NCBI GenBank assembly: GCA_040954595.2
Contig: CM082593.2
Location: 5,952,001 to 6,016,000, forward strand
Direction of reading: 5' to 3'
Length of the DNA stretch: 64,000 nt
Source: Balanoglossus misakiensis
Taxonomy: Eukaryota > Hemichordata
Both the position numbers and the translations under genes were made by a program. Shown here in pieces: positions 45,765 through 57,200 of the stretch. How positions within the stretch are numbered: the stretch's first letter is position 1; each line of letters opens with the position of its first letter. The notes beneath the pieces were generated by a model. It searched no databases, was not told the origin of the DNA, and was given only the letters and a program-made list of their open reading frames with translations.

Positions 45765-48297
45765 GTCCACTTTCCCCGAGGGGAAAGATTCGATTGAAAA
45801 CTTGTGTTTGTGATCTTTTCAGAATCCTTATTTACGACGACAGAAATAGCGCTGATGGTGCAGTTTGTATTGGATTGTTTGAAGGTGATGGTGGAGATGT
45901 CCATGCCAAATGGCCTCAGACATCCTTTGGCCACCATGCTGTTTGCTCGCAGGAATATTGTCATTGAGAAGAAGTCACAAAGCGATCTGCATTTGAAATT
46001 GCACATGATATGTAATGCCAATCGGTGCTCTGGTGTTCATGAATATGGCAGTTCTCGATTTAGTCGAAATTTCTGCACAAATAATTCCTGGTAAATGATG
46101 CTCTCGCCAATTTTGACAAAAGTGTGGACACTGGTCCAGGTTTTGAGTGTGTTAGCGCCCCCTACGGCCAGACCAAAACCTACTTTCAACTGAGGAAACT
46201 GGAAGAGATGGCCAGATTTCACATGGAAGAATGCTGACTGACATGACATAGTGTGTTTGCTTCATTCAAGGGTGCAGTCGGCCGCGAATGGTGCTGCAAG
46301 AGTTAGTTTCTGAAACGTACTAAAAAGTCATTTTCGGTTTTCTCAAATGCGCATGTATCAATAAACCACGGTTAGGACTCTGTCAGGGAACGTAAAGACA
46401 CGTGATGAACTTGTTTCATAAGTTTGTAAAGTTTGCATGTGAAAGTGAAACCTAGGTATTGTTCGTGCTTTGTGACCCCCATTGGACGTTGATTAGCTGC
46501 TAGGTTGACTGGTGTGTTCGCAGCATAATCATTGCAGCTAGACGTTGATATGCATGTAAACATCACTTGCAACGCGGCTCGTTCTGTTCCACCATGAGTT
46601 TGTGCGGGTCATGTTGCGGCCTTAAAAGATGCCACCACTGTCCGATTTTTAAGGCGTGGGCCGCCAAAAGTCAGGCGAGAGACTCTTAGGAAGGAAAGTA
46701 GGTCGAGACACCTTCGTTCATAGCTTTGATTGGATGACAATTCGTCCACTGCACTGCCATCTGCAGGGCACGCCTTCTCGGTGAGAGGTGGTCGTTTGTG
46801 GGAACCATCGCCTCGTTTTGTGTTGTGTAATTTCACAAAACGTCACCCCGTCGACAGAGATTTTATAACTGTTTTGAATTCAGAGCAGATATATATATTC
46901 CCTGTTCGCTCCACACACAGCAAAATCCATGGGGCAGTGGCGCTGTTAAACAGGTTACCTTGACCGGACAGGGACGTGCGCCCAGGCCTTTACGTGATTG
47001 AAGACACAATAGAAAGCAGTGTACACTCATTTGAGAGGACAACAAGAAAGTAAGTACACATTGCCCAGGATTGCATTGTACAGCTAGCTGATCTCGAATT
47101 TAAACCATGGTCTGTGTTTAAATCAAGAGCATAGGTATCCAATTGGTGCTAGAAATATTTGGAACTTCTTGTATTCGCCTTTACGTTTAAAAACGGGCTA
47201 GTCGCCTACTATATGTGGTACATGTACATCAAATGATTTTCCTGGAAATATGCATGTAATGGAAAATACACAGTTAATTATACCACAATATTATACAGAC
47301 GATGGTTATGCGCAGACGATCGATTGAACTGAGTGCGTAATACCAGTAGCACGCACGCGGTTCAGTTCAGACAGTGTAACCTCAGGGCGTTTAAATATAT
47401 ACAATTCATATGTAAAAATACCTGTATAAATAACAAGTATGGCGCGGCTGTGGAAACATGGGAGTGTCGGGATTCTAAAGCCAATATACATTCTCTTAGA
47501 GTAGTATTCGACCCAGCCCTACTGAAGCTGCTTGGGTCGAACAGTCCCGACTGAAAGACTCGCCTGCAAGATATCTTGAAGTTTTGCCCTTCTGCGTCAG
47601 CTGCTTCTCGTGAGTGGAAACGCCGTGCCCGTATAGCTGCCCATGCAATTGAGGTTGTGGATTCCAATATTGACGGGACACTTGCACTGTTTTCAAGTAG
47701 GTGAAAATATTGTTACGTATACGGTGCGCCTGGTCTCAGGCGCACGACCCATCAAATTTTACAACTCAAACATTGTTTGTTCAACCCAAGAGCGAAATAA
47801 TTCCAACGGAGTTTTTTAAGTGTGTTCTGGTGAAATATATGTGGTTTGTTCAACACCTGAGATTTACTCAATGTAGCTCTGTATGGCCATGACAAAATCG
47901 CAGCCTCGCTCGTCTCGCCATTGGTCAGAACAAAAACATTACTGAAGGGATTTTCGAGAGAATGTTTTTAATGTGCGACCTTGATACACGGTCCGATTCG
48001 CACGACCTGCCAAGTCGGCCTGGAGATGTTTTGAGGGTCTCGTCTGGGTGGTGGTGATGTTGATTCTACGGTTCTACTAGTAAATTTGCATACTTGTCCC
48101 AGATCTACTTATTATTCTGGCGCTTATCAGTCTTTTTTCTCCCGTCATGCACGTTTTATAATTACTTTCTTTTTTCTATCAACGCCACTCTATTGTAAGT
48201 TAGGCTAGATCACAGCCCCTCGTGAACACAATAAATGAATGCACATTGCTTTATTAATGTTAAAAACAATGGATTGTTTCACTTTTCAGATTTTGAG

Positions 48298-51200
48298 ATG
48301 AAGCCTTTCTTGTTCATCGTCGCCTTGGCAACACTATCAAGCCATCGGGTAAGATCCCAGAACTGCAGCGAACCCAAGAAAGGAACCGTCGACGGTGATG
48401 TCATCATTGGGGTACTGTTTCCATTCCATTCCAGCATCGATGGCAGATGTAGTGATCAGATTCCGAACCCGGATTCCATTCAAGTATTGGAAGCGGCAAA
48501 GTTCGCAATTTCCAGGAGTAATGAACGCTACCCGACTTTAACTGTTGGTAGGCGAATACTTTGATTATATCATATCATGCTACCGTCCGCCATTCTGAAT
48601 GAACGAGAGCTCAATCTGGCGATGCTAACCCCGCCCGTTTATACTTCATATTTATTTTCTGGCAAACAAACAAACAAACAAACATAAAACTTCGGAATTC
48701 GGGGAATCAAAGTCAGAACGGCGCCCCCATGCGCCCAGTCATCACGGTCAGAGAAACTTCTGCTGTCTGCCAAGTGATGTCGTACATCTCAGTTTTTGCA
48801 CTTTCCCGTCCGATTCTCTAATGGAAGGAATGAGCGTAAGTGAGAACAACCATGCAAAGAGTTATATATGCGCAGTTAGTATTCTCCACAAACTCTGTTT
48901 CTATACACGCTCCCTGTTTGCATCATCAGAGTTGGAAATATGGCGCACATGGACACAGACTGCATCGTCGCAAACAAGTGCCTCTTTACGGCCGAGATCT
49001 TGAGGTTAAACAGACTATTAGTTGCCTACCGTATTTATGGACATCGGGGTTTTTCCTTTACACATAGGTTTGGATGCATGGGACAGTTGTTATTCGGGAG
49101 ATGTTGCCACTGACCGTTCTCTGCGGTATCTAGGAGACAAGGTGAAGCTGAGCTACAGCCAGGGTGATGTTTGTCCAAACAGGCGGCTTTACATAGGTGA
49201 GTAGTTGGGATGAGAAAATTACAATTTCATTTGTCTGTAGGCTAAATATGCACAGTCCTCTTGACCAGGTCCTGTGTACAAAACGTGATCGCTGAATGAA
49301 TTTGTGAATGCATTTCGCCATCACTCTACACCATCCTGTTATGAGAGACAAGAATATGCACATTTCTGTTTCAAAAATGCAGGAATGGTTGCAGATGAAA
49401 CCAGTGTTACATCGAGAGCAGTGGCTTCCTTGTCAGGCGATGCACACACACCTCAGATATCGTACGGCGGAACCGCGCCAGATTTGAGTGATAAGGAAAA
49501 GTATCCCTACTTCTTACGTACTGTACCGGCTGATCAGTACCAAGCACAGGTGAGCGATTGTCAATGTCATTTATGGCCACATTTACTTTTTAATATGTAG
49601 CTTCACAAACATGAACAAATATCGGCATGGTGTCAGAGTTGATGAATCCTCAGTGGTGTGTCTTAATTGTTCTCACTGCAGGCTATGGTGGACATCATGA
49701 AGCGACTCGGCTGGGTGTATGTCAATGTCATTTACACAAAGGAAGATGACCACCAGAGGGCGCTTCAAGCCCTGAAGGACATCGCCGGTGACCATGGGAT
49801 ATGCTTTGCCAGTGAACTTGGCATCAAGCAGGGGACGACCGTGACCGCAGCGTTTGAGAGCTTCTTGCAGGATTTCAGCTCCAAGCCCAACGCCAAAGCG
49901 GTGGTGGCGTTCGTCACCCAGACGCACGCCGAACACCTGCTAATGGCTGCCGAGCGAAGCCAACGATCTGATTGGCAGTGGTTGTTCAGCTACGAAGGAA
50001 TGACCGATCCGAGTGGTCTCGTTCGTCAGGCGCCCCGTGCAAGCCGCGGCATTCTAGGCATCCTTCCGGCAACTTTCGCGAATCAGGTCGACGCTTACGG
50101 CAGCTACTTCCAAAGCCTGACCCCGGAGAATGCGAGCGTCGCATCAAATCCCTGGTTCTCCGAGTTCTGGCAAGAGAAATACCAATGCAATCTTCCCGGC
50201 TCGTCCAGGTTTCCGAGCGCGTGCAACCAGGCGGCTGTCGACTCACACCAGCAGAATTACTTACAATACCCGTACGTGTCGCCCACTCTGAACGCCGTGG
50301 ACGCGCTCATGAAGCTCGTACAGGATCTCCACAGAACAAAATGTGGAATAGACAGTCCCGGTGTCTGCGATGATATGCTGCACACGGATCCAGACGAAAT
50401 CTCGCAGACGTTGATGCAAGTGACGTTAGCGGCGGAAAACAATGGCGAAGCTATTAACTTTGATGAGAACGGTGATGTGGAACCAATATACGACATTGCG
50501 AATTACAATGGAACATTTTTCTCTCTGGTAGGTAATGAATCCATGCATGCATGCGATTAGCACATTAATTTACAAGCAAATATCTGTTTTGACAGGATGT
50601 AATTTGTTCATGGAAAAATGGTATTACAATTTGCAGTTGCTGCCACTATTAAAAAAACGCTGTCGTTTTCTTGCAGATCGGGAATTGGACGTCTGGTGTT
50701 TTGCACTTGAATGTCGATCAAGTAACAATGTGGGTAGATGATGTCCCTAAATCTGGGTCAGATCTGCCAGTCTCTGTGTGTGGCACCCCCTGTACTGATT
50801 CGAACTGTGGATCACCTGAGGAGAAGAAGGTATGACATGAACTCTTCTGTATAAGTCGAACAGGTTAATTAACCCTTTCACCACCATGGTTTGGTCCAAA
50901 TCCTTTGTTTTCTATAGTAAATTTGAACTTCTTTCGTGGGAACTAGGGGTGAAAGGGTTAAAGAAGATTTCAGGAGAAATTAATTTAATTGGGTGTTTTA
51001 TTTTTTGGTCATTCTCAGGTGTATTTGTCTGGTGACATAATCCTTGGCGGCGTTTTCCCGATTCATGGAAAAGGCAGCGGGGACAGTGAATGCGGCGCGT
51101 TGAATCCAGAGGGTGTTCTCCAGCTGGAAGCCATGCTGTACGCACTGGAGCGGATCAACCAAGACATCGACGTACTACCGAACGTCCAGCTGGGCATGGA

Positions 51201-54200
51201 GAGCATCGATTCCTGCCTGAGCAGCGACGTCGCCTCGTCCTTGACCTTGAAGTTCCTCAGCACCGCCGACTTCGGCAGCAGCGGCTCCGGCCGGCGGGTC
51301 GGCGTGGAGACGGGCGACGCCGAGCACATCTTCGGGGTCGTCGGGGGCGCCGACGACGACGTCTGCAAGGCGGTCTCCCAGGTCCTCAAGGTGTACATGG
51401 TGCCGGAGATCAGCTACGGGGCCAGCATGTCGGCCCTGAGCAACCCCTGGAACTATCCGAACTTCTTGAGAACCGTGCCCCCGGACACTCGACAGATTGC
51501 GGCCATAATCCAAGTGATGGCCCGGATAGGGTGGACCTACATACAAGCTGTTCACACAGATTCAACTTGTGGATGGGACGGCACCAGTGTGCTCAGGCAA
51601 CAAGCACCTCCGGTATGTTAAAACTTACCCATTCCACCCCCAGTTCCCTCTTTAGAGGTCCAACCTTACCATAGAAAACAATTGAGATTTGGACTGAACC
51701 ATGGTGGTGAAAGGGTTAATTAAAAGTATTCACATTGTCACCACAGCAATGGTTTAACCCTATTATTCTCATTGTTCTGGTAATTGATTCATTTACAGGA
51801 AACTGGGTCAAATTTGAGTTCAAATACTAAAAACATAAATGTTCATTCTTGTCAGGCTGGTATCTGTTTGACCCAGTACTTGGTTGTTCGAAGCCCAATA
51901 TCGGACGAGAACATCGACGAGGTGCTTGCCAAGCTGGCAAAGCGACCCAACGCAAAAGGCGTCGTTGTCATCGGGTCGAGAGATCTCGTAATCGCTCTGC
52001 TCCGTGGTATTAAACGCAACAACATGGAAGGAAAGTTTTATTTGGTGGGATCCGAGGGCTGGGGACAAGAATCTCTTCCTGATGACCTGGCAGAGCTTGC
52101 CCTTGGTGAGTTACCCTAATCATGGCAAGAGGCGTTTTTGCACACTAAAAAATACTGCATTATTTTTCAAGTTTGTGAAAAATGCTAAGTCAGCCATATT
52201 GCAGGTTATCTGAAAGTTAAACACTTTGACCCCCTAGGTGCAGTAACAGTGAGCCAGACTCAGCGCCAACCAGATCGGTTTGTTAGCTCCGTGACGAGCT
52301 TGACTCCCCAGACCAACGATAGAAATCCTTGGTTTGATGACTTCTGGATGGAGAAATTCCAGTGTGTTCTGCATGGTCAGTCAGCAAATTGTCCAGGTAG
52401 GTAATTTATTCATACAAGAAAAATATTTACATGAACAACAAATTTGATTGGAGTTATTTTTACTGTATATTAGGAGACAAAGCCCCTTCTGTGATGGATG
52501 ACTCGTATCTTTTTACAGATAGTGATCGTTTGAAAGCCGAAGATATTCCGTTGAACACCGTCGCAAACGTCATAGATGCAGTCAGTGCCTTTGCGTATAC
52601 TCTGAACGAACTACACGCAGACAACTGCTACCAGTCTGACAAGGTGTGTGACAGTCTTTCTGACGTCACCGGGGAGAATGTGATTGACACTTTGAAAAGG
52701 AAGAGATTTCCGAGCCTGGCTGGTGATGGGAAAACGGTGTCGTTCAACTACCAGGGCGACGATAACGGCTACTTTGATATCTTCAACTATGTGCGAGACG
52801 GGAATAAGTATGAGTATATCAAGGTATGTCCAAGAATGAAATGGGAGAAGTGATCCCGGTTTGTTCTTTTGTTATTGATTTTTGAGCAGAAGAAAATGGA
52901 GGCCAATTTGCTGTACACACCCCTGAAATTGAATGCTATAGACTCACGTCATTGTGTATGTGTAATGATGTGAAATGAACAATATGGAAATGGATAACGT
53001 CCATGTGCCTTATTTGGAAATTAACAAAAAGATCTGCCAATGAAATTTCAGGTCGGCACCTATGACATGACCGCCCAGCTCCAAATGGCCATTGATATCA
53101 CCTTTTACAAAACGGATGGAGATGCGATGGCGTCACCACCAACATCAGATTGTGTTGGTCCGTGTGATGACTGCAAGACTGTTGAAAGGGCAAAGGTCGC
53201 GGAAATATCTGGGGGTGACATCTGGATTGGAGGTATTAAAATTTGATTTCTGCATAACATGTCATTTAATGTTCATACAAATGTGAGTATTGTAGGAAGA
53301 TTCAATTTCTTTCGTTACATGTTAAAGTTTGTTTTTGCTCTCTCCCATCTAGGCTTATTTGAAATACGGAAGCCAGGTGAAACATTGATCGATTGTACCG
53401 ATGACCTGGTCATGTACAACATGCAACTTTTGGAAGCGTTCTTCTTCGCCGTGGATCAAGTCAATGCGGATAACGCTACCCTTCCAGACGTGAAACTGGG
53501 TGCGATTGCGTTTGATACGTGCGGCCTGGTGGAGCGGGGAGTTCGCGAGACGACAAACTTCGTCACTGGCGGCGTGGAGTACCGCTCGGGCTATCCGCCG
53601 GCGCGCGTTCGCGTCAGCGGCGTGATCGGAGGGAGCACCAGCGACGTGTCGCTCGAGGTCGCCCAGGTGCTGACGTCGTTGCAGGTCAGCCAGATCAGCT
53701 ACGGCGCCACGTCGGAGACGCTCGGCGACCGCGACGACTTCCCGTTCTTCGCGAGGACCGTGCCGTCGGACGGCGATCAGGCCGCGGCCCTGGCGGACGT
53801 CATGAGCGCGCTGGTTTGGAGGTACGTCTCGGTAGTGTACACCAAGAACGAGTACGGCCGGGACATGCTCGAGGAATTCGTCGCCGCGGTGAAAGACAGG
53901 GACGTCTGTATCGCGACGAGCCTGTCGCTGGAACCTGACGCGTCCGATGAAGAGTTCGGGTCTGTGGTAGATTCGTTGCAGTCTCAGCTGCAAGCGAAAG
54001 TAGTCGTACTCTTCACCAGTGACATTCAGACTGGAAATCTGCTGCTGTCTGCTGAGAGAAAGGGGCTGACGGATGTCCAGTGGTTCGGGACTGAGACGTG
54101 GGGAGACCGTCCGGCCGTCGTCGAGAACGCGACGTCCACCTCGCGCGGCGCCATCACCTTGCAGTTCAAGAGGAACCCCTCGGACGAATTCAAGGAGTAC

Positions 54201-57200
54201 TTCACCGCCCTGCAGGCGTACAGCAACCCGCGCAACCCCTGGTGGTCCCAGTGGTGGATGCACCACTTCCGTTGCAACCTCAACGTCTGGGGCGTGGAGA
54301 AACCGTTCGACGTTCCCTGCCCGTGGAACCAGGGTCTCTCCGAGGGCTTCGTCGAAGAGGCGGACGTCGGGTACGTCACCAACGCCGTCTGGGCATTCGC
54401 CAAGGGAATGCACGCCGCCATCCTCGAACTCTGTCCGAACAAAACCAACCACCTCTGCCCGGAAGTTGTCCAGAACCCGGAGATCCTCAATGCTAGGATC
54501 CGGGAGGCAAGGTTCAAAGGTCATGGTGGTGTGGATTTCAGTTTTGATGATATTGGAAACGGGCCTGCAGAATATGATATTTTGAATCTTCAGGTACTGA
54601 ATGGTACTACACAATACGTCAAGGTAAATATTTCAAATTCACATTTCATCATGTTATGTATACATGAAGCCTGAAGATTAAAAATCATGACAGAATTTCA
54701 TTATTGAGATTATTCTTTATTTTGGTAGGTCGGGGAATGGAGTTCAAGTGTGATGAACTTGACTGCTGAACAAATCAAAAGCTACGATGCTGACGGCAAT
54801 GCCGTGCGGTTACCAACGTCTCGGTGCATTGGTCGATGTCTGGAGTGTCACCGGCTGTCGGCCGAGTCGCCGAAAAGCGCTGAACTTTCCGGGAGACTTC
54901 AAATAGCCGGACTCTTCAGCGTTCACGAACGAGGCGATCATCGCGTCGAGTGCGGCGAAGTCAGGGAGGATGGAATTGCGTACGCGGAAGCGATGATGTA
55001 CGCCATCGACAGCATCAACGACGATCCCGCCGTTCTGCCCGGCGTCACGTTGGGCGCCACCGTTTTCGACACGTGCTCGAGCACAACGCGCGCGGTTAGA
55101 GAGCTGTCCGGGTTTCTCAGCGGTGCACATTTCACCGATGTCAACTCGCCCCCGTCGACTTCCTTGCCCGTCATTGTTGGCGTCGTCGCCGCTGAGAATA
55201 ACAAAGATGCAGCAACGCTGGTCCAAACAGCAGACGAGTACAAATACACCCTGGTGAGTTGATGAAGATAACATTTTTAATCGTTTCTGAATGGTCAGCT
55301 TTGCTGCAAAAAATAAAATCATTGTGTGTTGTGAGTCAGTAGAGACTGTGTGTGTTTTTCGTGAGAATCTGAGATACAGAAATATAATATATTATTACAC
55401 AGGAATACTTGTGTTGTCTATATGGTTAAAACTATTTGTTACGCGTACATGTCTCAAAAATAATTGACCTTTTCTCCTAGGTCAGCTATGGTGCAATGAC
55501 TTCGCTGCTAAGCAACCAGGACGTTTATCCATTCTTCCTTCGTACTGTTCCGAGTGACGAGAATCTTGCAGATGTGTTGATTGATGCAATCTCTCATTTT
55601 GGATGGTCCTACGTCTCTGTTGTCAGGTCAGATGACATGTACAAGAAAGCCGGTGAGTGTGGCTTGTTTTTCATTCACGTGTTGCGTCGCTTTTCTCTTC
55701 ACAGTGGAGTGAAGAGAAACCAAGCAGTGCATTCTGGGAGAATCTGTACAGCCTCACAAACTCACACAGGATCATGGGATGCAAAATGAGGGGGCAAATA
55801 TCAACCAAAATGGACCAATCTTGTTGTTTTTTAACTCAAATTCTGCTTGACGTTTTTAGAAAACATACACAGGCATCAGATGATGTGGAGAGTGGAAAAA
55901 TTTATTTCTGATAGACGTACAATATGGAATCTTCTTTCTATACACAGAAATGGAATTATTTATGCGTAAAGCCACGGAAAGCCAAATCTGTTTAGCTACA
56001 GTTGTTGAAATGGGTCCTATGATTGGTGTCCCCGCTGCTGTTGAGAAACTTTCTGAGTTTGGTGACACTGGTGTTGTCGTTTTATTCACCCATCCTACCG
56101 ACACTAGAAACATCGTGCAGCAGTCAGCTTCAGGTGCCAAGAGACATTTGTGGGTTTTCACGTCTGACGTCACGCAGCCGTCATTCTGGCAGGGTGGAGT
56201 ACTGCCCCCTAGAGGTGGACTCTCGATTCTTTTGAGTTCGGCAACCGACCTGCAGCAGTACTTCGGCCGGCTGAAACCCGAGGCGAACGAGCGAAATCCG
56301 TGGTTCGCCGAATACTGGCAGGACAAATTCAACTGCAGTCTGCCGGGAGAGAATTCACACTCTGAAAATTGCAGCCAGTCGCTGAAGATGTCAACACCGA
56401 ACTATCCCCTGGTGGGTCATGTCGTATCAGCAGTGAATGCCGTCGCAAGAGGAGTGCACGATTTACTCACATCGAAGTGCGGTCAACAGGGCATGTGCTC
56501 CCAGTTCATTGCCTCCACACCTGAGGAATTCCTTGAGAGTGTCAAGTCAGTTGCCTTCAGTGGTTCAGACGGTCTGTTCAAATTCACGGACGGACATGGT
56601 CCGGCAAAGTATGAAATCTGGAGTATATCAGACACTGTTTCCACCAAGGTATGATGTATATTATGATTTTCAACTTTACCCATTGCATATCCTCAAATGT
56701 GTAGGGAGAGTCTCGTATTTCTAGTGATATCTTTCTGAATACATGTTACTCGGAATGATTTTGTGCCAGATTGCATAAAAATTTGTCTTTGATTTAGGTC
56801 GGATCGTGGGGCGAGGGCTCCCTTTCAATACCTTCCCAGCCAACGGCTCTACCAGCTGTGCCCAGTCTTCCTGACGTGGATTGCAATGCTGTGGATTGTC
56901 CTGTGTGCGTGCGCCAGTTGCTGCCGCCGTCATCGACAGTGGCCACCATCAACACCCGAGGAAACCCCCAACCACCTGTTACCGGGATGCCGGCAGTCAC
57001 CACCCGACCGGAACCACAGCCGGGAGCAACAACGAAAGCCGGAAACACGAGGAAGCCACCAGCGCCTGTGATTGGTCGGACCTTCAGCCTAGACGGTGAG
57101 AACGACGTCTGGGCCATCATTGTTCTGTGTTTGACCGTGTTGGGGGTCGTCAGTTCAGTGGGAGTTTTGGTGTTTTTCCTCCTCAAACTCAAGCATCCGG

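Larger units (their letters stand above)
45490..48297. other. rack1 3' UTR and region upstream of the multi-flytrap receptor
   Basis: Beyond the rack1 3' UTR there is about 2.5 kb with no supportable gene. A consensus donor (AAGAAA then GTAAGT at 47050) and the acceptor TTTTCAG at 48283-48289, just before the receptor ATG, could bracket an intron after an untranslated first exon. A short, stop-interrupted frame at 47498-47700 looks weakly protein-like but matches nothing I recognise. Confidence 0.45.

Noticed and set aside
53355-54614. 419-codon minus-strand open frame opposite receptor module 3
   Set aside because: It mirrors a GC-rich coding exon, consists of Arg/Val/Leu/Asp-rich sequence without family resemblance, and has no splice or start context.
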